NCBI GenBank assembly: GCA_963664585.2
Contig: CAXXEO010000001.1
Span: 1-64,000 of the forward strand
DNA length: 64,000 nt
DNA from: G963664585 sp963664585
GTDB taxonomy: Bacteria; Bacillota; Clostridia; Oscillospirales; Ruminococcaceae
Direction of reading: 5' to 3'
Under the pieces are notes generated by a model, which was not told the DNA's origin, did not search any database, and saw only the letters and a list, made by a program, of their open reading frames with translations. Below, in pieces: positions 53,852 through 61,150 of the stretch (its first letter is position 1; each line of letters starts with the position of its first letter). The position numbers were made by a program, and so were the translations under genes.

Positions 53852-53880
53852 TTGACATTGCCGTGCATTCCCTTTATAAT
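53852..53880 (+). promoter_or_regulatory. Consensus promoter of the tRNA-Ala gene
   Basis: TTGACA, 17 bases, TATAAT: a perfect housekeeping consensus, ending 22 bases before the tRNA. Confidence 0.92.
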
Positions 53881-53902
53881 AACTATCGTTGCACATTGGT
53901 TT

Positions 53903-53978
53903 GGGGGCGTAGCTCAGCTGGGAGAGCGTACGGTTCGCATCCGTAAGGTCGAGAGTTCGATCCTCTTCGTCTCCACCA
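53903..53978 (+). tRNA. tRNA-Ala, anticodon CGC
   Basis: 76 bases with encoded CCA. All four arms pair: acceptor GGGGGCG/CGTCTCC with the G3-U70 pair that identifies alanine tRNAs, D arm GCTC/GAGC, anticodon arm TACGG-TTCGCAT-CCGTA, T arm GAGAG-TTCGATC-CTCTT. The anticodon CGC reads GCG. Strong promoter upstream and terminator downstream, so it is a single-gene unit. Confidence 0.93.
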
Positions 53979-53989
53979 AACAATATGTC

Positions 53990-54033
53990 GAAAGAAGTCG
54001 ATTGCTGATATGCGGTCGACTTCTTTCTTTTTT
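53990..54033 (+). terminator. Terminator of the tRNA-Ala gene
   Basis: GAAAGAAGTCGA pairs perfectly with TCGACTTCTTTC, followed by TTTTTT. Confidence 0.88.
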
Positions 54034-54143
54034 ATAGTACAATCACAATTAGACTACAAATTTGTATTTTGCGAGATAGCCAATCATAAGAATGAAAGAA
54101 GGTTGCCAAGCTATGTATATAAGGTATTCTTAAAAGTCTATGA

Positions 54144-54194
54144 CTAAAAAAATATTCCAATACCAACAAGTATACCAGAAATTATTTGCATCAC
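54144..54194 (-). CDS. Possible 15-16 residue hydrophobic peptide
   Basis: GTG ATG start with AAGGAG eight bases upstream. It encodes MQIISGILVGIGIFF, which is almost wholly hydrophobic with a GxxxGxG pattern and could be one short membrane helix. A hairpin (54220-54243) precedes the ribosome site. No family is recognised. The good ribosome site and clean hydrophobicity are the only support. Confidence 0.3.
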   Translation of the reverse strand: MMQIISGILVGIGIFF

Positions 54195-54219
54195 TTTTTT
54201 CACTCCTTCTGTAAAATAA

Positions 54220-54249
54220 ATGCTGCCACTCATGTGACAGCATTTTTAG
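54220..54249 (+). terminator. Stem-loop with T-run
   Basis: ATGCTGCCAC pairs with GTGACAGCAT (one mismatch), then TTTTTAGGG. On the + strand it reads as a terminator; on the - strand it stands just before the small peptide's ribosome site and is followed by TTTATTTT, so it could terminate or attenuate there. Confidence 0.5.
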
Positions 54250-54316
54250 GGTTAAGCCTTCAATTGTAATTCACTTTTTGAATTTCTATTTTAAAATCAT
54301 ATTCTGCTTTTCATGT

Positions 54317-55597
54317 TTATTTTATATATTCCTTACCACCCATATACATTCGTAATGATTCGGGTATTGTTATTGCGCCATCCTTGTTTAAATTATTTTC
54401 TAAAAATGCTATTAGCATTCGTGGAGGGGCTACAACTGTATTATTAAGTGTATGGGGGAAATAGTTACCGCTTTCCTTGTTTTTGACACGTATACTTAGA
54501 CGTCTTGCCTGAGCATCGCCTAAATTAGAACAGCTGCCAACTTCAAAATACTTCTTCTGTCTTGGCGACCACGCTTCTATATCAATGCTTTTCACTTTCA
54601 AATCTGCCAGATCACCCGAACAACATTCAAGTGTACGGACAGGTATATCAAGAGAGCGAAAGAAATCAACTGAATTTTGATATAACTTTATAAACCAGTT
54701 TGTACTATCTTCCGGTTTACATACAACAACCATTTCCTGCTTTTCAAATTGATGAATGCGATAAACACCACGCTCTTCAATGCCATGAGCACCAACTTCT
54801 TTGCGAAAGCAGGGTGAATAACTTGTTAAAGTTTGAGGGAGCTTTTCTTCTTCTAAAATTGTGTCAATAAACTTACCAATCATTGAGTGTTCGCTTGTAC
54901 CGATAAGATACAAATCTTCACCCTCGATTTTATACATCATGTTTTCCATTTCATTAAAACTCATAACACCAGTTACAACATTGCTTCTTATCATAAACGG
55001 AGGTATATAGTAAGTAAATCCTCTGTTTATCATGAAATCTCTTGCATAGGATAAAATTGCGGAATGCAGACGGGCAATATCACCGCACAGATAATAAAAT
55101 CCGTTTCCGCTTGTTTTTCTTGCACCGTCAAGGTCAATACCATTAAATTTCTCCATGATATCAACATGATAAGGTATCTCAAAGTCGGGTATTGCAGGTT
55201 CACCAAAGCGCTCAACCTCAACGTTCTCACTGTCATTTTTACCTATCGGCACAGACTGCTCAATAATGTTGGGAATAACAAGCATTCTATTACGGATTTC
55301 ACTATCAAGCTCGTTAATCTGCTTTTCAAGACTGAGGAGTTCATCTGCCATTGCGGCAACTTCTGTCATAGCTGCCTGAGCTTCCTCTTTTTTGTCTTTA
55401 GCTATGAATCCGCCAATTTCTTTACTGATTGTATTCCTTCTGCTTCTGAGAAAGTCGCATCTTGATTTTGCTTCCCTAAATTGTGTATCCAGGGCAATTA
55501 CTTCATCAACTAGAACGAGTTTTTCATCCTGAAATTTCTTTTTGATATTCTCTTTCACTATTTCAGGGTTTGTGCGCACTAACTTAATGTCTAACAT
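54317..55597 (-). CDS. serS: Seryl-tRNA synthetase
   Basis: 426 residues, full length. N-terminal coiled-coil arm (KSRCDFLRSRRNTISKEIGGFIAKDKKEEAQAAMTEVAAMADELLSLEKQI) and class II catalytic core: motif 2 region CFRKEVGAHGIEERGVYRIHQFEKQEMVVVCKPE and motif 3 TLNNTVVAPPRMLIAFLENN. Charges tRNA-Ser with serine. Regulated by the T-box just upstream. It is one of the few core housekeeping genes here. Confidence 0.97.
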   Translation of the reverse strand: MLDIKLVRTNPEIVKENIKKKFQDEKLVLVDEVIALDTQFREAKSRCDFLRSRRNTISKEIGGFIAKDKKEEAQAAMTEVAAMADELLSLEKQINELDSEIRNRMLVIPNIIEQSVPIGKNDSENVEVERFGEPAIPDFEIPYHVDIMEKFNGIDLDGARKTSGNGFYYLCGDIARLHSAILSYARDFMINRGFTYYIPPFMIRSNVVTGVMSFNEMENMMYKIEGEDLYLIGTSEHSMIGKFIDTILEEEKLPQTLTSYSPCFRKEVGAHGIEERGVYRIHQFEKQEMVVVCKPEDSTNWFIKLYQNSVDFFRSLDIPVRTLECCSGDLADLKVKSIDIEAWSPRQKKYFEVGSCSNLGDAQARRLSIRVKNKESGNYFPHTLNNTVVAPPRMLIAFLENNLNKDGAITIPESLRMYMGGKEYIK

Positions 55598-55634
55598 TGT
55601 TTTTTCCTCCTCATAAATTTTTCTTTTAATAGAA

Positions 55635-55865
55635 ATAACAGTATGAGTTTAGAAAAACAAAAGCCTTCCAACCCCATACAAACCATATGGGACGGAAAGC
55701 ATCCGCGGTACCACCCAAATTGTCAACCAAAGTTGACCACTTAAACGTGCTGTAAAGGGCACTCCCTTCGACTCTTCGCCGACAGCTCCAAAAATGGACT
55801 GGCTTATCCTCTCGCCGGTTCGCACCATCCACCGGCTCTCTGGGAGATTCATAAACCTTAGTTTT
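55635..55865 (-). promoter_or_regulatory. T-box leader of serS
   Basis: The T-box sequence GGGTGGTACCGCGGA lies at 55702-55716 on the - strand. Upstream of it the leader has the AGAGAG..GGTGG..GAACCGGC features of stem I. Downstream, TCCGTCCCATA pairs with TATGGGGTTGGA as a terminator followed by CTTTTGTTTTT. Uncharged tRNA-Ser would favour the antiterminator. A TCC in a plausible specifier position fits serine, but I could not fold stem I with certainty. Confidence 0.9.
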
Positions 55866-55957
55866 TATCATAGCCGTTAAAGATATTATATAATGATAAG
55901 AAAATTTTGCAAGAAAATAATTTATCTTTATCAAAATCAAGAGAAATGTGTATGTAG

Positions 55958-56166
55958 TTAACTGAATACTTTAAAACATCACAGTCAGTTTTGTCATATC
56001 ATTTAAAAATACTTTCAGACAATAAACTGCTGATAAAGCGACAAGATGCGGTTTGGAATTTTTACTCCTTGAACAAAGAGCATTTTATGTTTCCTATCTT
56101 GGAGAAAGCTTTCAATGAAAGAACCGAACTACCAATTTTGCAAACATGTAATGTGGAATATTGGGG
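55958..56166 (+). pseudogene. Fragment of an ArsR-family repressor
   Basis: The frame reads TSQSVLSYHLKILSDNKLLIKRQDAVWNFYSLN, the recognition helix and wing of an ArsR winged-helix repressor (compare SxHLKxL). It has no start: a TAG at 55955 precedes it and the first ~45 residues of the domain are missing. It loses similarity after ~56120 and runs into the tRNA remnant. A decayed remnant. Confidence 0.65.
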
Positions 56167-56236
56167 ATGCTTTGCGCACAACTCGGGAGAGCTCGCATCC
56201 GTAAGGTCGAGAGTTCGATCTTCTTCGTCTTCACCA
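56166..56236 (+). pseudogene. tRNA-Ala pseudogene (3' half duplicated)
   Basis: TCGCATCCGTAAGGTCGAG..TTCGATC..ACCA matches the intact tRNA-Ala at 53903 over its last 43 bases with only two differences. The 5' strand of the anticodon arm (about eight bases) is deleted and the acceptor 5' part is degenerate. It cannot fold as a tRNA. Same orientation as the intact gene. Confidence 0.8.
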
Positions 56237-56244
56237 AAATTTGT

Positions 56245-56293
56245 CCGAAAGCCCATGAAAACGAACTGTTTTCGTGGGCTTTCGGCCGTTTTT
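56245..56293 (+). terminator. Terminator after the tRNA remnant
   Basis: CCGAAAGCCCATGAAAAC pairs with GTTTTCGTGGGCTTTCGG (one G-T or mismatch position) around ACGAACT-like loop bases, then CCGTTTTTA. Confidence 0.8.
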
Positions 56294-56332
56294 AGGACAA
56301 CAATACGCGATTTCAAAGAAATTCACCGGGTA

Positions 56333-56640
56333 TCATCTGCTTATTCCCTCAATCAATTGCTTTGCCCCTATCAAATTGATCGCTCTTCGCAAATTGTACG
56401 CAAGGAAACTAAGCCCCAGCTCGGCTGCGGCTTTCGTTTTCTCTTTGCAGAACAGGCAATGCGCCCCGTCGTACCGTTTCACCGTGCCAAAGGGGTGTAC
56501 CGACAGGCACATCCGCTCTCTGAGCTTCAATCGCAGTACCTTCATAGCAGGTCGGCAGCACACCGGCGTCGATGCATGTTTGGCTATACACGCACCAGGT
56601 TTTCCTCACTGATAAACAGTGATTCCATTTGTTTAACAGA
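56333..56640 (-). pseudogene. Remnant of an IS1182-family transposase
   Basis: The C-terminal block SVHPFGTVKRYDGAHCLFCKEKTKAAAELGLSFLAYNLRRAIN..GAKQLIEGISR matches the end of IS1182-type DDE transposases (HPFGTIKRW..G..HFLxRG..KVxxExxLxxLAYNLRR). Upstream homology (CVYSQTCIDAGVLP) continues in a different frame, so there is at least one frameshift, and most of the protein is missing. No terminal inverted repeats are seen. Confidence 0.75.
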
Positions 56641-56652
56641 CCCCCGAAAGAG

Positions 56653-57804
56653 CTATTTTTCAGATAATTGATTGGGATAGTAACGTTCCAACCATGCCAA
56701 CTCTTTACGCTCTTCGACAGGTTCATACCAACCCTTTTCAAAGAGATGATAAACTCTTTGAAAATACTCTTCGTACATTTTTCCTACACGTTCCATGGAA
56801 TAGTTTTTTTCTGCCCACTCCCTACAAGCCGTTGGCTTAATACGGTAAATATTATTAACAGCCCAACAAAATTCTTCAAACACTCTACACCTATAACCTG
56901 TCACTCCATGTAAAACCGTTTCAGGAAAAGCACCCCAGTCAGTAGTAATGACAGGGGTACCGCAAAGCTGAGCTTCCACGTTGACGCCGCCGAACGGCTC
57001 CAAATAATAGGTCGGCATCAAAACTGCTTTGGCATTTCCTAATAATTCAGCCCTTTCTGCCGTGCCGACGGCCGCTTTATATATAATATGTTTTTCAGTA
57101 CTCAGATTAAGGCCCTCATTTGGATTATCCAAAGAACCTTGCCCTACAATATATAACTGATTTCCAGTTGCTTTTGCAATCTCAGAGGCAACTTGTACTC
57201 CTTTTCTGTTGATTATTCTTCCAAAATACAGCAGATAATTCTGCTTTTTTGGCTGGAATGGGAAATCCGCAAGGTCAAAGTAATTTGGAATCACCGCATC
57301 ATACCAAACGCCATCCTCGACGTTGAGGAGTCCATATATATAATGCATCCAAGCATAGGATTCAAAAACACGATGAGATGAAAATACGCCTGTATAGCCT
57401 ATTCCGGGCTCTATAGTAAGAAGCTTCACCGCATCCGCAATCGGTTTTTGGTATGCGCCCATGGGGCATAGAAGTATATCCCGGTCTTGCTTGTTTTCCA
57501 AAATCGCGTTTATAGCATTTTTGTTGAAATATTGATGTGCGAAATCGTTAGGATCCTGCTTAAAGAAATTTTTAGATCTGTCATAATCACCGTAAGTGCT
57601 TTTAAGGACCTCTTGTGTCGATACTTGGATGAACTCATCGCAGGTTACTTCAGATCCCTCCACACCATAAAAATATATTGTATGGCCATAATCTTTTATC
57701 ATTTTAGCTAATTTAATTATTTTCTGAGTATATGCACAGGAAGAGTTCCGTTTGTGCGTTTCTAAGTGAGCCAGCCCTAAAAAGTGAAATCGTAATTTTG
57801 TCAT
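56653..57804 (-). CDS. Glycosyltransferase, GT4-like (GT-B fold)
   Basis: 383 residues, AGAGGGG before the ATG. N-terminal LGLAHLETHKR..CAYTQKIIKLAKMIKDYGHTIYFYG, then YLLYFGRIINRKGVQVASEIAKATGNQLYIVGQGS (the nucleotide-sugar domain) and the EX7E block LMPTYYLEPFGGVNVEAQLCGTPVITTDWGAFPETVLHGVTGY. No membrane segments. It lies downstream of the collagen-like gene on the same strand, so it may glycosylate that protein's Thr/Ser-rich repeats, as in BclA systems; this is inference. Confidence 0.85.
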   Translation of the reverse strand: MTKLRFHFLGLAHLETHKRNSSCAYTQKIIKLAKMIKDYGHTIYFYGVEGSEVTCDEFIQVSTQEVLKSTYGDYDRSKNFFKQDPNDFAHQYFNKNAINAILENKQDRDILLCPMGAYQKPIADAVKLLTIEPGIGYTGVFSSHRVFESYAWMHYIYGLLNVEDGVWYDAVIPNYFDLADFPFQPKKQNYLLYFGRIINRKGVQVASEIAKATGNQLYIVGQGSLDNPNEGLNLSTEKHIIYKAAVGTAERAELLGNAKAVLMPTYYLEPFGGVNVEAQLCGTPVITTDWGAFPETVLHGVTGYRCRVFEEFCWAVNNIYRIKPTACREWAEKNYSMERVGKMYEEYFQRVYHLFEKGWYEPVEERKELAWLERYYPNQLSEK

Positions 57805-57847
57805 ATTTTACCCCTCTTACCATGGTTTAATTGAAATATTTTAGTTA

Positions 57848-57878
57848 GGCCTTCATACGGCGAAAGCTATATGAAGGC
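57848..57878 (-). terminator. Possible terminator of the collagen-like gene
   Basis: GGCCTTCATA pairs perfectly with TATGAAGGCC around an 11-base loop. On the - strand it lies ~100 bases beyond the collagen stop and is followed by TAACTAAAATATTTC, a poor T-run. Confidence is limited by this. Confidence 0.4.
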
Positions 57879-57976
57879 CGATCTTTATCTTAAGCTTCTA
57901 TCAGTGCCATCATCATGATCAAAAATATTTTCTTAATAAGAAAAATAATCCTGGATTAAAAAGACGGCGCTTACAA

Positions 57977-59638
57977 TTAAGCAATGCGCATGATAACAAG
58001 GTGTGCTGAATCAGGCTGCGTTCCTCCGGCATTTGGCGTAATGATCAGTGCTGTGGGATTGGCGGCTGGATTTCGAACGGTGATAATTGAATTGACCACT
58101 GTCGTCATCACAAGCTGCATCCCTATGATTTGAGTCGTACCGGTCGCCCGGCCAACTACTGTATAAGCCAGTTCGCTGGCTCCTGCTCCAGAATCGAGAG
58201 TCAGAACCAACTGGGCTGCTGCATCCGTCCCCACATTAAACAAGACTTGATAAGTGCCAATTGCGGAAAGTTGGAATGAGTCCGGACCAGTGCGTATAAT
58301 GGCAGTCCCGCCGCTGTTCGGTCCGTCATTCGGGAATTCTACATCTGATCCGGGGGCTACTGTTGCAGCGTTATCAGGTGGCATTAACGCATAAAAATCT
58401 GCATAGGCTAGTATTCCTGCAGCAGGTCCTGTTGCTCCTGTTGGACCTGTTGCTCCCGTCACTCCGGCTGCTCCGGCTGGTCCTGTCGCGCCGGTCTCTC
58501 CAATTGCTCCGCCGACACCGCTCGGTCCTGTTGCTCCCGTTACTCCGGCTGCTCCGGCTGGTCCTGTCGCGCCTGTCTCTCCGATTGCTCCGCCGGCACC
58601 GCTTGGTCCGGACGCTCCCGTTACTCCGGCTACTCCGGCTGGTCCTGTCGCGCCGGTCTCTCCAATTGCTCCGCCGACACCGCTCGGTCCTGTTGCTCCC
58701 GTTACTCCGGCTGCTCCGGCTGGTCCTGTCGCGCCTGTCTCTCCGATTGCTCCGCCGGCACCGCTTGGTCCGGACGCTCCCGTTACTCCGGCTACTCCGG
58801 CTGGTCCTGTCGCGCCTGTCTCTCCGATTGCTCCGCCGGCACCGCTTGGTCCGGACGCTCCCGTTACTCCGGCTACTCCGGCTGGTCCTGTCGCGCCGGT
58901 CTCTCCGATTGCTCCGCCGGCACCGCTGGGTCCGGTTGCTCCCGTTACTCCGGCTACTCCGGCTGGTCCTGTCGCGCCGGTCTCTCCGATTGCTCCGCCG
59001 GCACCGCTCGGTCCTGTTGCTCCCGTTACTCCGGCTATTCCGGCTGGTCCTGTCACGCCGGTCTCCCCGATTGCACCGGATGCACCACTGGGTCCAGATG
59101 CTCCAGATGCACCGCTGGGTCCAGATGCTCCAGATGCACCGCTGGGTCCGGACACTCCGGATGCACCGCTGGGTCCGGATGCTCCGGATGCTCCACTGGG
59201 CCCTGTTGCGCCGGTCTCTCCAATTGCTCCAGATGCACCACTGGGTCCAGATGCTCCAGATGCACCACTGGGTCCGGATGATCCAGATGCACCGCTGGGT
59301 CCGGATGCTCCAGATGCACCGCTGGGTCCGGATGCTCCAGATGCACCGCTGGGTCCAGATGCTCCAGATGCACCGCTGGGTCCAGATGCTCCAGATGCAC
59401 CACTGGGTCCAGATGCTCCAGATGCACCGCTGGGTCCAGATGCTCCAGATGCACCGCTGGGTCCGGATGCTCCGCTGGGTCCGGTAGGCCCTTGTGGACA
59501 ACAACAGCATTGTTGATATTCATAATTACAATTTCTCTCTTCACATTCCATACATTTATCTCTATATTTCCAAACTTTTATCCCGTCCTGTACATGATCT
59601 ATTATGAAATTATTATGACTAATACAATCGTAATTCAT
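57977..59638 (-). CDS. Collagen-like glycine-repeat protein with BclA-type C-terminal domain
   Basis: 553 residues. A ~49-residue N-terminus with a CCCC cluster (YQQCCCCPQ), then about 120 uninterrupted Gly-X-Y triplets (~50-407) in two styles: GPSGASGAS near the N-terminus and GAIGETGATGPAGVAGVTGATGPSGAG later. The C-terminal ~145 residues (FQLSAIGTYQVLFNVGTDAAAQLVLTLD..GTTQIIGMQLVMTTVVNSIITVRN) form the TNF/C1q-like trimer domain of BclA and other exosporium filaments. No signal peptide, as for spore-surface proteins. Overlaps a mini-ORF at its start. Confidence 0.9.
   Translation of the reverse strand: MNYDCISHNNFIIDHVQDGIKVWKYRDKCMECEERNCNYEYQQCCCCPQGPTGPSGASGPSGASGASGPSGASGASGPSGASGASGPSGASGASGPSGASGASGPSGASGASGPSGASGSSGPSGASGASGPSGASGAIGETGATGPSGASGASGPSGASGVSGPSGASGASGPSGASGASGPSGASGAIGETGVTGPAGIAGVTGATGPSGAGGAIGETGATGPAGVAGVTGATGPSGAGGAIGETGATGPAGVAGVTGASGPSGAGGAIGETGATGPAGVAGVTGASGPSGAGGAIGETGATGPAGAAGVTGATGPSGVGGAIGETGATGPAGVAGVTGASGPSGAGGAIGETGATGPAGAAGVTGATGPSGVGGAIGETGATGPAGAAGVTGATGPTGATGPAAGILAYADFYALMPPDNAATVAPGSDVEFPNDGPNSGGTAIIRTGPDSFQLSAIGTYQVLFNVGTDAAAQLVLTLDSGAGASELAYTVVGRATGTTQIIGMQLVMTTVVNSIITVRNPAANPTALIITPNAGGTQPDSAHLVIMRIA
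58417..59490. repeat. Collagen-coding tandem repeats (27-bp and 81-bp units)
   Basis: On the + strand, CTCCAGATGCACCGCTGGGTCCAGATG-like 27-bp units and 81-bp units built around GGTCCTGTCGCGCCGGTCTCTC alternate along the gene. Copy number is probably variable between strains. Confidence 0.85.
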
Positions 59639-59658
59639 TGGATTGAAAATAACATCAT
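59635..59658 (-). CDS. Leader mini-ORF overlapping the collagen gene start
   Basis: AGGAGGGGG lies directly before ATGATG and encodes only MMLFSIQ before a TGA that overlaps the collagen ATG (AATGA). The collagen ATG itself has no ribosome site of its own nearby, so it is likely translated by re-initiation after the leader. Confidence 0.45.
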   Translation of the reverse strand: MMLFSIQ

Positions 59659-60037
59659 CCCCCTCCTACACATATTATGAGAAGTTGATTTTAAGTGTGT
59701 AATCTTGTAATGTCTACAGTAAATTGGACATGTCTACATCATGGCCGACAAAGAAGGTGAAACTCAAGTTGGCTCAGACTACACAGCTTTCCTATACTAA
59801 CTGAAAGAGCGTTTCGCTAAGCGGAAGTAATGATCTTGATGTTGGATACAGCCTTGACGAAAGCCTAGACATAATCAGACTTAATATATGTTGGGTTTTT
59901 TGTATACTCTATTAAACCGAACAGGCTGCGCTAATGTGGTAAAAAAAGGCCTATGTTAAAATTCGGGAGAGCATACAGTTCATATGGGATATTGGCTCAA
60001 CTAAGACGAATGAAAAGCGCACAATATATTTATATAG
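59659..60037. other. Gene-free stretch between the collagen gene and the small element
   Basis: About 380 bases with no convincing gene or RNA. It contains only weak AT-rich sequence and a few short direct repeats. Confidence 0.4.
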
Positions 60038-60195
60038 TAAAGAGGCTGTTACAAAACAGCTTCGCCGGAAAATAATTCACAAAAAATGCGTCTTGATTTG
60101 GCTTTAAAAGCCGTTTCAAGGCGCATTTTAATGCGATAAACACTATTTGTTTGTGCAAGTTGCTATTAGAAATTTATTTTGCTACAGCCCCTTTA
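60038..60195. mobile_element. Second MITE-like element, 158 bp
   Basis: Ends are inverted repeats: TAAAGAGGCTGTTACAAA at the left and, reversed, TAAAGGGGCTGTAGCAAA at the right (18 positions, three mismatches). GRGGCTGTNNCAAA ends are common on IS1182-like elements. The interior folds: GCGTCTTGATTTGGC..GTTTCAAGGCGC. No coding capacity. Confidence 0.6.
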
Positions 60196-60201
60196 TAAAT
60201 C

Positions 60202-60672
60202 TCAGTGATTATGTTCTGCAGCCATCGCATCCGCTTTAGTTCTATGAACCGTACCTTTTGGATGCTGTGGCGGGGCATAAATTGAGTATAATTTCAGTGG
60301 TCTATTACCTGTATTGATAAGATTATGCCATGTCCCGGCAGGTATGATAATAGCATAGCCATCGGTGACTCTTCGTTGAAAATTCAGGTTTTCTTTGCTG
60401 TACCCCATTTTTACGAGCCCCTGGCCTTGTTCAACCCGTAGAAACTGGTCGAGGTTGGGGTGGTTCTCCAACCCGATATCCTCCCCAACATTGATGCTCA
60501 TAAGGGTAAGCTGCAAATGGTTTCCCGTCCACAGCGTGGTGCGGAATGTATTGTTTTGCTTGGTGGCTTGGTCAATATTTATGACAAAAGGTTCAGATCC
60601 ATAGTCCGTAAAAACCATGTGGTCTTCATTAGAATTATCAGGGCAAGGGCACCTTCTGCGCAAATTGCTCAA
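60202..60672 (-). CDS. Cupin-domain protein
   Basis: 156 residues. The two cupin motifs are seen: GEDIGLENHPNLDQFLRVEQGQGLVKMG (usual G-X5-HXH-X3-4-E-X6-G, with HPNLDQFLRVEQG) and DGYAIIIPAGTWHNLINTG (G-X5-PXG-X2-H-X3-N). A metal-binding beta-barrel, sugar-isomerase-like. N-terminus has a CPCPDNSNEDH segment; C-terminus PPQHPKGTVHRTKADAMAAEH is typical of a clostridial family beside spore or stress genes. Substrate unknown. Confidence 0.85.
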   Translation of the reverse strand: MSNLRRRCPCPDNSNEDHMVFTDYGSEPFVINIDQATKQNNTFRTTLWTGNHLQLTLMSINVGEDIGLENHPNLDQFLRVEQGQGLVKMGYSKENLNFQRRVTDGYAIIIPAGTWHNLINTGNRPLKLYSIYAPPQHPKGTVHRTKADAMAAEHNH

Positions 60673-60793
60673 CTCCTTCCGAATGCCTATATATCATAAT
60701 ATGATTTTTGGTTTATTTATGTGTTTTGGCCCAGAAAAGCAGCCATCAAAAAAACGATACGTGCGGATTCTCGCGTCAAGCTTAAACACATTA

Positions 60794-60901
60794 TATAGTT
60801 GCGATTAACTTGAAAACAAGCTTGTGATTTCTTCCCCCGCCTTCGGCGGGGAAAGAAAATGACGTTTTATATACAGCCAGTTTTTAAGTTAATTGGCTAT
60901 A
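60794..60901 (+). mobile_element. MITE-like element, copy 6
   Basis: 108 bp, left end TATAGTTGCGATTAACTTG with two extra bases, loop CCTTCGG, right arm with one A for G (GGCGGGGAAAG). Its right end abuts the truncated IS3 transposase. Confidence 0.82.
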
Positions 60902-61144
60902 TTACTAATGTGCTATGGCTTTCATCAAAGCATAAGTCATAAAGGCAATCCTTATGATAATGCAATCATGGAATCTTTCTATTGCACATTAAAAAGAGAG
61001 CTTGTTCAGGATGCCCACTATGACAATCCTGAACAAGCTCGGGAGGACATATTCGGATATATTAAACTCTACTACAACACAAACCGAATCCATTCAGCCA
61101 TGGGATGGCTAAGTCCCACCCAATTTGAGGCTCAAAATTATTAA
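60902..61144 (+). pseudogene. C-terminal fragment of an IS3-family transposase
   Basis: About 80 codons: HQSISHKGNPYDNAIMESFYCTLKREL..AREDIFGYIKLYYNTNRIHSAMGWLSPTQFE is the end of the rve integrase core of IS3 OrfB, with the final catalytic Glu of the DDE triad (in NAIMES). Homology begins just after MITE copy 6, so the 5' part was lost at that junction. Confidence 0.85.
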
Positions 61145-61150
61145 AAATGC

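Noticed and set aside
55991..56671. A 226-codon + strand frame
   Set aside because: It runs through an ArsR fragment, the tRNA remnant, a terminator and antisense IS1182 sequence, so it is a chimera of remnants.
58363..59510. Long frames opposite or shifted within the collagen gene (Leu/Arg-rich or Trp/Arg-rich)
   Set aside because: They are by-products of the periodic Gly-X-Y coding sequence.
59672..59700. A sigma-K-like promoter (AC, 17 bases, CATAATAT) for the collagen gene
   Set aside because: The -10 would sit only a few bases before the ribosome site, so the transcript would start within it.
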